Shown: positions 1 through 6,898 of the stretch, piece by piece
Layout: every line of letters begins with the position of its first letter
Numbering within the stretch: the stretch's first letter is position 1
Assembly (NCBI GenBank): GCA_900554275.1
Contig: USGS01000026.1
Span: 1 to 20,341 of the forward strand
From: an uncultured Eubacteriales bacterium
Lineage (GTDB): Bacteria; Bacillota; Clostridia; Oscillospirales; Oscillospiraceae
Reading direction: 5' to 3'
Length of the DNA stretch: 20,341 nt
Program-made: the position numbers and the translations under genes
The notes under the pieces: generated by a model
Told to the model about the DNA's origin: nothing
What the model saw: the letters and a program-made list of their open reading frames with translations, nothing else
Databases searched by the model: none

Positions 1-1535
1 AGGAAGTGTATTCCTCTCTGTTCCTGGGCTGCCTGGTCGGTTCTCTGCTGCTGTCCAACTTCTCCCCCTGGGAGACGGTGGTGAACCTGGTTGGCGCTGG
101 TGACAACGGCGGCGTTGGCATGATCAACTCCATCGATGTTTCCATCATCATCTTCCTGGTCATCCTGGGCATCATGGTGGACCTGATGAACAAGGCCGGC
201 GGTTCTGCCGCGTTTGGCCGCTGGGCCACCAAGGCGGTCAAGTCCCGCTGCGGCGCACAGCTGCTGTCCATGCTGCTGGGCGTGCTGATCTTCATCGACG
301 ACTACTTCAACTGCCTGACCGTGGGCGCTGTTATGCGTCCCGTCACCGAGAGCCACAACATTTCCCGCGCCAAGCTGGCCTACATCATCGATGCCACTGC
401 CGCGCCCGTGTGTATGCTCGCTCCCGTATCCTCCTGGGCCGCCGCTGTTGCATCCTACGTGCCCGAAGGCTTCCCCGGCTCTCGTATTTCCATGTTCCTG
501 AGCCAAATTCCCTGGAACTACTACTGCATTCTGACCCTCATCATGATCATCATCATCTCCGTGTTCAACATTGACTACGGCCCGATGCTGACCCATGAGT
601 ACAACGCCCAGGTCAAGGGTGACCTGTTCACCACCGAGCATCGTCCCTTCGCCGGCGCGGATGACTACGAGGAGGGCGCGAAGCACTCCTCCGTGGCCGA
701 TCTGCTCGTCCCCGTTATCGTTCTGATCGCCCTGTGCGTGGTCGGCCTGATTTGGACCGGCGGTATGTGGGATGCCGAGAGCGACAACTACCACAACTTC
801 ATCATGTCCTTCTCCGACGCTTCCGCCGGTCCTGGCCTGTGCCTGGGCTCTATCGTGTCCCTGGTCTTCACCTTCATCTATTACTGGCTGCGCGGCCTGA
901 TCGGCTTCGAGAAGTCCTTCGAGTCCGTGCCCAACGGCTTCATTCAGATGGTCGCTCCCTGCCTGATCCTGACCTTCGCCTGGACGCTGTGCTACCTGTG
1001 CCGTGATGACGGCCTGCAGGTCGGTACGTTCGTCCGCGAGATGATGGCTAACACCGGCAGCCTGGCCAACTTCCTGCCCGCCGTGATCTTCCTCATCGCC
1101 TGCTTCATCGGCTTCGCCACCGGTACGTCCTGGGGCACGATCGGCATCATGGTTCCCCTGGTCTGCGCCGTGTTTGACTGGACCGATCAGCTGACCCTGC
1201 TGTCCATCGGCATCGCGGCCTCCTGCGCCGGCGGCGTCTGCGGCGACCACCTGTCCCCCATCTCCGACACCACCATCATGGCCTCTGCCGGTGCTCACTG
1301 CTATCATCTGAACCACGTCTCCACCCAGATCCCCTACGGTGTCACCGTGGCTGCCGTTTCCTTCGTCAGCTACATCATCGCCGGCCTGGTGCAGAATGTG
1401 GTGATCTGCATGATCATCGCCATCGCCCTGCTGGTCGTCACCCTGTTCGTCATCAAGGCCATCGTGGCCAAGAAGCACGCCTCCGCCATCGCGGAGATCG
1501 CTGCCGCCAACAAGGCACACTTCGCCAACAAATAA
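1..1535 (+). CDS. Na+/H+ antiporter, NhaC family (5' end outside window)
   Basis: This is a polytopic inner-membrane protein of the NhaC-like antiporter family, which exchanges Na+ for protons or couples an organic anion or amino acid to such exchange. The reading frame is open to the window edge (codons GAA-GTG at 3-8), and the visible start EVYSSLFLG matches an internal segment of the family, which is normally preceded by a first hydrophobic helix; so the N terminus is missing and the GTG at 6 is not a real start. About ten hydrophobic segments are visible. Family-like stretches include GVLIFIDDYFNCLTVG (about residues 91-106 counted from the GTG), ISRAKLAYIIDATAAPVCM and the late GGVCGDHLSPISDTT. 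The C terminus is a charged, Ala/Lys-rich cytosolic tail. It ends in front of a strong hairpin terminator and converges on the racemase operon. The family is clear; the transported substrate cannot be told from sequence. Confidence 0.9.
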   Translation, partial: EVYSSLFLGCLVGSLLLSNFSPWETVVNLVGAGDNGGVGMINSIDVSIIIFLVILGIMVDLMNKAGGSAAFGRWATKAVKSRCGAQLLSMLLGVLIFIDDYFNCLTVGAVMRPVTESHNISRAKLAYIIDATAAPVCMLAPVSSWAAAVASYVPEGFPGSRISMFLSQIPWNYYCILTLIMIIIISVFNIDYGPMLTHEYNAQVKGDLFTTEHRPFAGADDYEEGAKHSSVADLLVPVIVLIALCVVGLIWTGGMWDAESDNYHNFIMSFSDASAGPGLCLGSIVSLVFTFIYYWLRGLIGFEKSFESVPNGFIQMVAPCLILTFAWTLCYLCRDDGLQVGTFVREMMANTGSLANFLPAVIFLIACFIGFATGTSWGTIGIMVPLVCAVFDWTDQLTLLSIGIAASCAGGVCGDHLSPISDTTIMASAGAHCYHLNHVSTQIPYGVTVAAVSFVSYIIAGLVQNVVICMIIAIALLVVTLFVIKAIVAKKHASAIAEIAAANKAHFANK

Positions 1536-1550
1536 GGCGACACATCCCTA

Positions 1551-1588
1551 ATAAAAGGAGAGACTGCTTCGGCAGTCTCTCCTTTTAT
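1551..1588 (+). terminator. Intrinsic terminator of the antiporter gene
   Basis: A perfect 17-bp stem (1551-1567 with 1572-1588) is closed by a TTCG tetraloop. Its base is A-rich on the left and T-rich on the right (AAAAGGAG / CTCCTTTT), so it can work in both directions. It lies 16 bases after the antiporter stop codon. Confidence 0.9.
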
Positions 1589-1591
1589 ATG

Positions 1592-1628
1592 AAAAAAGCT
1601 ATCCGGGCGGCCCGCCGCCCGGATAGCT
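1592..1628 (-). terminator. Intrinsic terminator of the leftward racemase operon
   Basis: A 14-bp stem (1597-1610 with 1615-1628, AGCTATCCGGGCGG) with a CCCG loop is followed, reading leftward, by six T residues (A run at 1592-1597 on the given strand). It begins a few bases past the stop of the small membrane protein gene. Confidence 0.88.
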
Positions 1629-1634
1629 GCACTC

Positions 1635-2045
1635 TCAGAAATGCGTTTCCACGAACTTATTGAACTTCTTTACGTCCATATCCTCCTTGTAGGTGTTGCG
1701 GAAGCGCTTGACCGTCAGGCTGTTGTACTGCACGATGCTGCGGTACTTCAGGAAGCCCACCACCGTGGCCACGCCGCCGCAGGCATAGCCCCAGGGGGCG
1801 CTTTTGGCGCAGGTGTAGATCAGCACTGCCAGCACCAGCGCCGACACGATGACACCGGCGATCTGCTTCTTGGGGTGGATGCGCTGCACGTCCTCCGCCT
1901 TGACGACGCCCTCGTCGATCATGGCCTTGGCGAACTGCTTCTGCACGCCAAACAGGCTGACGGCGTTCAGGATGCACGGCGCGACCACGAAAAAGCCGAA
2001 CAGCGTGTCGATGATTCCGATGACCAGTGTTGAAATATCTCCCAT
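1635..2045 (-). CDS. Small membrane protein of unknown function
   Basis: This is a 136-residue protein that I do not recognise. The ATG at 2045 is chosen because an AGGAGG-type ribosome site sits just upstream, within the last codons of the preceding gene; a longer in-frame start inside that gene lacks such a site. Hydrophobic stretches at about residues 6-32, 62-80 and 84-98 suggest two or three membrane helices. A soluble, charged loop (about 35-60, QKQFAKAMIDEGVVKAEDV) lies between them and a basic, hydrophilic tail ends in FNKFVETHF. The start is 4 bases from the stop of the racemase-like gene, so the two are co-transcribed and probably translationally coupled. A functional link with the racemase is inferred from position only. 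The terminator at 1592-1628 ends the operon. Confidence 0.8.
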   Translation of the reverse strand: MGDISTLVIGIIDTLFGFFVVAPCILNAVSLFGVQKQFAKAMIDEGVVKAEDVQRIHPKKQIAGVIVSALVLAVLIYTCAKSAPWGYACGGVATVVGFLKYRSIVQYNSLTVKRFRNTYKEDMDVKKFNKFVETHF

Positions 2046-2049
2046 TTCC

Positions 2050-3153
2050 TCACTCCTCCTGTGTGTGTTTGAAATTGATGCGCATATCACTTCGCGCCGT
2101 GGCGTACAGCATATGGCTGTAGCACAGCGAAAATTCCACCACGTCGCCTACCGCCAGCAGCCGGGGGCAGTCCTCTACGTCCACGATGCAGTGGTCGGAT
2201 GAACCGCCGATGACCGTAAGCCCCTGCTCGCGGGGGATCAGGCTTTCTAACTCGCCCACGTCGGCACGGCCCAGCGCCAAAATGGCCCGACGCCGCACAC
2301 CCCGGTCCTCATACACCGGCTTGCGGCCAAAGGCGTCGATGGCGAACTCGCCGATGGGGTAGGTGGGCTTGTCCTTCACCTCGATGACCTCAGCCCGCAG
2401 CGTCAGGGCGTCCATCTGCAGGTAGTCCATATCCCGGATGCCCCAGTCCACCTGCAGGTCCTTACCCAGCAGGATGGCCTCACCGATACGGAGGTGGTCG
2501 ATGCCCACCGGCATTGTGCCCCAGTGTACCAGAGTAAAGGAGCTGGTCGCGCCGCCGGAGGTGACCTCCAGCCTGCGGCCAATACCGTCCTCGACCCGCC
2601 GGCGCAGCGCCAGCAGCTCGTTCATCTTCTCCGGTGTGGGCTTGGTCGAGCCGTAGCACGTCAGGTTCACGCCGATGCCGGCCAGGTGTACGTGGGGCAG
2701 CTCCCGCTCCACGCGGACGCACACGTCCACCAGCTCGTCCTTGTCCCAAAAGCCCTCCCGCAGGTCGCCCAGATCGGCCATGACGATGACCCGATGGGTC
2801 TTGCTCTGCCGTGCGCACTCCCGCTCCAGCGCGGCCAGCGTAGTCCATTCGCTCTGCAGCGATGTCTCGCACAGCGATACCACGGCGGACAGCTCCGTCA
2901 GAGCGGGGATGCGGATCAGCAGCCACGGCCCGTCCACGCCGGCGGCCCGGCATTTGGCCACCTGCTCCAGCCGGCTGGTGCCCAGCTCGTCCGCGCCGCA
3001 TTGACGCAGTGTCCGCGCCACCTCCGGCAGCCCGTCCGCGCCCTTCACCACGCCGCACACTCGGATACCCTGTCCGTGACAGCGGGAGATCACCGCCCGG
3101 GCGTTGCCCCGCAGCTTCTCCAAATCAAATTCCAGTTGCGGGTATTTCCGCAT
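2050..3153 (-). CDS. PLP-dependent amino-acid racemase, alanine/ornithine racemase family
   Basis: This is a 367-residue soluble enzyme resembling the fold-III PLP racemases that include ornithine racemase of amino-acid-fermenting clostridia; such enzymes interconvert L and D amino acids. The motif VCGVVKGADG places the expected PLP lysine at residue 37. Later landmarks are SGGATSSF, MPVGIDHLRIGEAILLG (phosphate-binding and subunit-contact region) and a C-terminal beta domain with GGSSDHCIVDVED. The ATG at 3153 is preferred over an upstream in-frame start because AGGAGG lies 8 bases before it. A promoter is visible upstream (3189-3217). The small membrane gene follows after 4 bases, and the NhaC-type antiporter converges on the pair. 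Whether the substrate is ornithine, another basic amino acid or alanine cannot be decided here; canonical biosynthetic Alr is less likely because the family motifs are of the Orr/YhfX kind. Confidence 0.82.
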   Translation of the reverse strand: MRKYPQLEFDLEKLRGNARAVISRCHGQGIRVCGVVKGADGLPEVARTLRQCGADELGTSRLEQVAKCRAAGVDGPWLLIRIPALTELSAVVSLCETSLQSEWTTLAALERECARQSKTHRVIVMADLGDLREGFWDKDELVDVCVRVERELPHVHLAGIGVNLTCYGSTKPTPEKMNELLALRRRVEDGIGRRLEVTSGGATSSFTLVHWGTMPVGIDHLRIGEAILLGKDLQVDWGIRDMDYLQMDALTLRAEVIEVKDKPTYPIGEFAIDAFGRKPVYEDRGVRRRAILALGRADVGELESLIPREQGLTVIGGSSDHCIVDVEDCPRLLAVGDVVEFSLCYSHMLYATARSDMRINFKHTQEE

Positions 3154-3188
3154 GATCCGCGCCTCCTGTGTAGCAAATACTAAAAGCC

Positions 3189-3217
3189 ATTCTACCATAC
3201 TTTCCGGCGTTTGTCAC
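3189..3217 (-). promoter_or_regulatory. Sigma-A promoter of the racemase operon
   Basis: Reading leftward: -35 GTGACA (3212-3217), a 17-base spacer, and -10 TAGAAT (3189-3194) preceded by TGG, an extended -10. The start codon is about 36 bases downstream of the -10 box. Confidence 0.7.
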
Positions 3218-3260
3218 ACCTTTTCATAAAAAAGGCCGCAGAGATGAGGCGTGATACAAA

Positions 3261-3287
3261 TAATGGGAGCGCGGAGCGCTCCCATTA
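3261..3287 (-). terminator. Hairpin terminator overlapping the mnmA stop
   Basis: A perfect 12-bp stem (3261-3272 with 3276-3287, TAATGGGAGCGC) has a 3-base loop, and its right arm includes the mnmA stop codon. The leftward T tract after it is short (TTTG), so it is a moderate terminator; a second T run lies further left near 3230. Confidence 0.6.
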
Positions 3288-4355
3288 TGCTTCACTGTTT
3301 TCGATTGTGCCGCCGCCCAGCACCACGTCTCCGTCGTACAGCACCACGGCCTGTCCGGCGGTGATGGCCCGCTGGGGCTGATCAAACACCACCCGCAGCC
3401 CGCCGCCCGGCAGGGGGTAGGCGGTGCAGACCGCCTCGGTCTGACTGTAGCGGGTCTTGGCGGCGCAGCGCACCGGCCCGTCCGGCGTCTTGCCGCTGAT
3501 CCAGTTTGCATGGCTGGCCAGCAGGGAGGAGGCGTACAGCTTCTCGTCATCCCCCAGCAGGATGGTGTTGTCCGCGCCGTTCTTCCGCAGGACGTACACG
3601 TGCTTCCCGGCGGCCACGCCCAGGCCCTTCCGCTGACCGGCGGTGTAGCAGGGCAGACCCCGGTGGCGGCCCAGCACCCGGCCGTCCTGGTCCACAAAGT
3701 CCCCCGGCGTCAGCACCACGCCCTCCCGTTGGAGGAAGCCTACATAGTCGCCGTCCGGCACGAAGCAGATGTCCTGGCTGTCGCCCTTATCGGCGTTTTC
3801 CAGCCCGGCCTGCCGGGCCTGCTCCCGGATGGCGGGCTTGTCGTAGTCGCCCACCGGCAGCAGCAGGTGGCGAAGCTGGTGCTGGGTCAGCTGATAGAGG
3901 ACGTAGCTTTGGTCCTTCCGCCGTTCCCGGCCGCGGAGCAGACGGTAGCATCCTGTGTCCGGGTCAACGTCCACCCGGGCGTAATGTCCTGTGGCGATGT
4001 AGTCGTAGCCCAGCGCCAGCGCCCGGTTCAGCAGCGCACCGAATTTCAGCTCCCGGTTGCAGTCGATGCAGGGATTGGGCGTCCGCCCGGCCACGTATTC
4101 GCTGACAAAGCGGTCCATCACGCAGCGCTGGAACTTCTCCGTTTCATTGAATACATAAAACCGCATTCCCAGCCGCGCAGCCGCCTGCCGGGCGTCCTCC
4201 GCGTCATCGGCGGAGCAGCACCGACCATCCTCGCCGCGGTACAGCTTCAGCATCGCGCCGTCACAGTCGTAGCCCTGCCGCACCAGCAGCGCCGCGGCGG
4301 CGCTGCTGTCCACGCCGCCGGACATGGCCACCAGCACTCTTTTGCCATTGCTCAT
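3285..4355 (-). CDS. mnmA: tRNA-specific 2-thiouridylase MnmA
   Basis: This 356-residue cytosolic enzyme adds sulfur to C2 of the wobble uridine (U34) of tRNA-Lys, -Glu and -Gln, using ATP and a persulfide from a cysteine desulfurase. The N-terminal PP-loop nucleotide-binding motif SGGVDSS is at residues 12-18. The catalytic cysteine pair of the family is present: Cys96 in TPNPCIDCN and Cys197 in DSQDICFV. ATGHYAR (121-127) and the C-terminal beta-barrel (TAGQRKGLGV onward) are also typical, and the length is usual. The ATG has GGAGA 8 bases upstream. It lies 42 bases after the histidine-kinase-like gene and probably shares its promoter. No desulfurase gene is visible in the window. Confidence 0.96.
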   Translation of the reverse strand: MSNGKRVLVAMSGGVDSSAAAALLVRQGYDCDGAMLKLYRGEDGRCCSADDAEDARQAAARLGMRFYVFNETEKFQRCVMDRFVSEYVAGRTPNPCIDCNRELKFGALLNRALALGYDYIATGHYARVDVDPDTGCYRLLRGRERRKDQSYVLYQLTQHQLRHLLLPVGDYDKPAIREQARQAGLENADKGDSQDICFVPDGDYVGFLQREGVVLTPGDFVDQDGRVLGRHRGLPCYTAGQRKGLGVAAGKHVYVLRKNGADNTILLGDDEKLYASSLLASHANWISGKTPDGPVRCAAKTRYSQTEAVCTAYPLPGGGLRVVFDQPQRAITAGQAVVLYDGDVVLGGGTIENSEA

Positions 4356-4397
4356 GGTAAAGTTCTCCGTATATTCCTTCCTGTGGGATACATACTA

Positions 4398-5219
4398 TCA
4401 ATCGTCCAGATGGACCTGTTGGAAGGCGTGGAACGGCAGCCCGTCCGCCAGCTCCAGCAGCGCCGGCTGGAAGCCGCCGGCGTAGTCCGCCCGGGGCTCT
4501 TCCAGCACCGCGTCCGTCCGGTGGTCCGGCAGGGCCAGCGTTACGCAGGTGCCCTGGCCTACCTTGCTGTCCAGCAGCAGTTGGCCGCCATGGCGCTCGG
4601 CGACCTGCCGCGCCAGCGGCAGACCCAGGCCCAGACCATGGGGGTTCTGGTCAATGCGCTGGGGCAGCGCGTAGAGACGGAACACGTCTTCGATCTGCTC
4701 GGCGGGGATGCCGCACCCGGTGTCCGATACCTGGAGCAGTACCTGCTGGTGCTGGCACTGCAGCGTCACCGTTACCGTGCCGCCCGTTTCGGTGTACTTC
4801 AGGGCGTTGCCCAGCAGCTGCCACAGAGACCGCCGCAGGTGCGCCCGATGCACAGCCACCACATGGCTGCGGAGGGCACACTGCATACGCAGCGTCACGC
4901 CCCGCAGCTCAAACAGCGGCTGGGCCTCCAGGATCAGGGCCTGTGTCCACTCCACCAATTCCGTGTTCTGGGTGGGCAGCGGCCCACGGCCGGCCAGCAG
5001 CGGCGCGGCGTCCAGCTCGTTGGTCAGCCGCAGCAGGCGGAAGTAGCCTTGCAGCAGCATGGCCGCGTTCTTGTCCAGCTCCGGGTCTTTGGCGCGCTTT
5101 TCAGCCGGCGCCAAACGGCTTGCCGCCACATAGACCCCGGCCAGAGCCAAACGGATCTGCGTGGCCACGTGGGGCATCATCTCGTAAAGGACCTGTCCGT
5201 CCCGATCTTTGTTTCCCAA
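4398..5219 (-). CDS. Compact cytosolic histidine-kinase-like protein (HATPase_c)
   Basis: This 273-residue protein has no signal peptide, membrane helix or sensor domain. The GHKL ATPase domain fills residues 105-230: N box LLGNALKYT (Asn138), G1 box SDTGCGIP (Asp167) and G2 box GLGLGL (195-200). The first 75 residues are helical and could be a DHp-like dimerisation domain; His17 in MMPHVATQIRLAL sits where the phospho-acceptor would be, but the usual H-E-x-R-T-P pattern is absent. A 43-residue tail with no recognised domain follows the ATPase. The start is a TTG with an AGGGG ribosome site 9 bases upstream. There is no response-regulator gene next to it, so it is an orphan; the downstream partner is mnmA. 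The kinase fold is well supported; autophosphorylation activity and partner are unknown. Confidence 0.82.
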   Translation of the reverse strand: MGNKDRDGQVLYEMMPHVATQIRLALAGVYVAASRLAPAEKRAKDPELDKNAAMLLQGYFRLLRLTNELDAAPLLAGRGPLPTQNTELVEWTQALILEAQPLFELRGVTLRMQCALRSHVVAVHRAHLRRSLWQLLGNALKYTETGGTVTVTLQCQHQQVLLQVSDTGCGIPAEQIEDVFRLYALPQRIDQNPHGLGLGLPLARQVAERHGGQLLLDSKVGQGTCVTLALPDHRTDAVLEEPRADYAGGFQPALLELADGLPFHAFQQVHLDD

Positions 5220-5305
5220 AGCCTTACCCCTTTCACACGATCGTCATCGTCAGCATCTCACCAGCGTCCCGGACTACTCGTGTTGCTTTCTGCCCTTCTG
5301 ACCAT

Positions 5306-5334
5306 ATCATACCAAACGGGGCGCTAAAACACAA
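5306..5334 (-). promoter_or_regulatory. Promoter of the histidine-kinase-like gene and mnmA
   Basis: Reading leftward: weak -35 TTGTGT (5329-5334), a 17-base spacer and -10 TATGAT (5306-5311) preceded by TGG, an extended -10. It is about 90 bases before the TTG start, giving a moderate 5' leader. Confidence 0.55.
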
Positions 5335-5392
5335 GATATTTGTCAAATTTTCGCAAAATGTAAAGCAAAACAAAAAAAGTTTCAAAAAGGGC

Positions 5393-5420
5393 TTGCAATT
5401 TTCAAAAAAGTGGATATAAT
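5393..5420 (+). promoter_or_regulatory. Sigma-A promoter of gap
   Basis: -35 TTGCAA (5393-5398), a 16-base spacer and a perfect -10 TATAAT (5415-5420). The upstream 50 bases are rich in A tracts, a UP-element-like setting for a highly expressed glycolytic gene. The ATG is at 5473 behind GAGAGGAAG. Confidence 0.75.
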
Positions 5421-5472
5421 TCTAAACATACCATACATTTAGGATATTCCAGTCAGAGAGGAAGATGTATTT

Positions 5473-6483
5473 ATGAGCATCAAAGTCGGTATCAATGGTT
5501 TCGGCCGTATCGGCCGTATGGTCATGCGCTGCTGCATGAACCATCCCAATATTGAGATCGTGGGCATCAACGATCTTTGCCCCGCCGATTATTTGGCCTA
5601 TATGCTGAAGTTCGACACTATGCACGGCCGCTTCCAGGGTGAGGTCTCCGCTGACGGCACGAACATCGTGGTCAACGGCAGGGCAATTCCCGTGTTCGCC
5701 GAGCGCGATCCCGCCAACCTGCCTTGGGCCAAGGTGGGCGCTGAGTATGTTATCGAGTCCACCGGTCTGTTCCTGACCAAGGAGAAGGCCGCAGGCCACA
5801 TCGCCGCCGGCGCCAAGCACGTGGTGATGTCCGCCCCCTCCAAGGACGACACCCCTATGTTCGTCATGGGCGTGAACCAGGATACCTACACCTCCGATAT
5901 GCAGTTCGTGTCCAACGCCAGCTGCACCACCAACTGCCTGGCCCCCATCGCCAAGGTGCTGCATGACAGCTTCGGTATCACCGACGGCCTGATGACCACC
6001 GTTCACTCCACCACCGCCACCCAGAAGACGGTGGACGGCGTGTCCCTGAAGGACTGGCGCGGTGGCCGCGCTGCCTCCGGCAACATCATCCCCAGCTCCA
6101 CCGGCGCTGCCAAGGCTGTGGGCAAGGTCATTCCCGCGCTGAACGGCAAGCTCACCGGTATGTCCATGCGCGTGCCCACTCTGGACGTGTCCGTGGTGGA
6201 TTTGACCGTGAACCTGAGCAAGCCCGCCAGCTACGATGAGATCTGCGCTGCCATGAAGAAGGCCAGCGAGAACGAGCTGAAGGGTATTCTGGAGTATACC
6301 GATGAGGCTGTTGTTTCCTCTGATTTCCTGGGTGACACCCACACCTCCATCTTCGACGCCAAGGCCGGCATCGCCCTGACAGACACCTTTGTCAAGGTCG
6401 TCAGCTGGTACGACAACGAGATGGGCTACTCTGACAAGGTCCTGTGCCTGATCGAGCACATGGCCAGCGTGGACCACAAATAA
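5473..6483 (+). CDS. gap: Glyceraldehyde-3-phosphate dehydrogenase, type I
   Basis: This 336-residue cytosolic glycolytic enzyme oxidises glyceraldehyde-3-phosphate with NAD+ and phosphate to 1,3-bisphosphoglycerate. The Rossmann motif INGFGRIGR is at residues 7-15 and the adenine-ribose aspartate is Asp34, consistent with NAD rather than NADP use. The catalytic Cys151 is in NASCTTNC and its partner His178 is in TTVHSTT. SSTGAAKAVGKVIP and SWYDNEMGYS close the catalytic domain. The length is normal. The start has GAGAGGAAG 8 bases upstream. It stands alone, not in the usual gap-pgk-tpi cluster, with its own strong promoter, and is followed by a gene-free region holding a duplicated palindrome. 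Confidence 0.97.
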   Translation: MSIKVGINGFGRIGRMVMRCCMNHPNIEIVGINDLCPADYLAYMLKFDTMHGRFQGEVSADGTNIVVNGRAIPVFAERDPANLPWAKVGAEYVIESTGLFLTKEKAAGHIAAGAKHVVMSAPSKDDTPMFVMGVNQDTYTSDMQFVSNASCTTNCLAPIAKVLHDSFGITDGLMTTVHSTTATQKTVDGVSLKDWRGGRAASGNIIPSSTGAAKAVGKVIPALNGKLTGMSMRVPTLDVSVVDLTVNLSKPASYDEICAAMKKASENELKGILEYTDEAVVSSDFLGDTHTSIFDAKAGIALTDTFVKVVSWYDNEMGYSDKVLCLIEHMASVDHK

Positions 6484-6522
6484 GTTGCTTTTCCACCTGT
6501 AAGGTTTTCCTTCTTTTTGTTC

Positions 6523-6563
6523 CGGAAACAGCGCCGTCCCATCCCGGGACGGCGCTGTTTCCG
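6523..6563. repeat. Palindromic hairpin, copy 1 of a duplicated 36-bp repeat
   Basis: An 18-bp perfect stem (6523-6540 with 6546-6563; core CAGCGCCGTCCC) has an ATCCC loop. Bases 6528-6563 are identical to 6719-6754. It lies 40 bases after the gap stop and may act as its 3' hairpin, but no T tract follows in either direction, so it is not a standard terminator. Confidence 0.8.
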
Positions 6564-6718
6564 CAGCGAAGGACTTTTCTGCATAAGAAGCTGGGCCATT
6601 CACTTCGGAAAGGAAGATAGTGTGAAAGAAACCCATCAGGGGTGTCTTTCGCGTTCAATCAAAAATCACAGTTCCCGCTGCGCGGGAACTGTGTAAGCCG
6701 ACCGACGGAGGAGGGCGG
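6564..6718. other. Gene-free spacer after gap with two further hairpins
   Basis: Together with its surroundings (6484-6898) this is the longest stretch without a gene. Inside are an imperfect hairpin (6624-6634 with 6640-6650, GAAAGA / TCTTTC arms) and a perfect 12-bp one (6667-6678 with 6682-6693, CACAGTTCCCGC). The short open frames here have no ribosome site or recognisable product. I see no known RNA family. Confidence 0.5.
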
Positions 6719-6754
6719 ACAGCGCCGTCCCATCCCGGGACGGCGCTGTTTCCG
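6719..6754. repeat. Palindromic hairpin, copy 2 of a duplicated 36-bp repeat
   Basis: This copy is identical over 36 bases to 6528-6563, in the same orientation and 191 bases further right, about 90 bases before the gntR promoter. The two copies bracket the spacer with the other hairpins. Confidence 0.8.
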
Positions 6755-6840
6755 TATTACTATTGCCAAACTGTACGAATTTTTCGTCGCTGCGATAGAA
6801 AATTTTACAAAACCTCAAATTACCTCTACCATTCCTTTGA

Positions 6841-6855
6841 ATTGTATGGTACAAT
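6841..6855 (+). promoter_or_regulatory. gntR promoter -10 region inside a perfect palindrome
   Basis: An extended -10 (TGG followed by TACAAT, 6850-6855) sits inside the inverted repeat ATTGTA-TGG-TACAAT (6841-6855). No good -35 box is seen at 17 bases. The palindrome covers the -10 of the regulator's own gene, the classic place for an autoregulatory operator. That role is inferred. Confidence 0.55.
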
Positions 6856-6898
6856 AGGTACAACTTACCCAAGGGTACGCAGGGAAAGGACACCCATC

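Noticed and set aside
3154..3198. Upstream in-frame start for the racemase-like gene
   Set aside because: It would begin inside the promoter -10 region and has no ribosome site; the ATG at 3153 has AGGAGG at the right distance.
3510..5327. Very long open frame on the + strand opposite mnmA and the kinase-like gene
   Set aside because: It is antisense to two well-supported genes, low in complexity (Gln/Val/Ala/Arg rich) and without a ribosome site; GC bias removes stops in this frame.
6667..6693. CACAGTTCCCGC hairpin as a terminator
   Set aside because: There is no T tract on either side and no gene ending directly before it.
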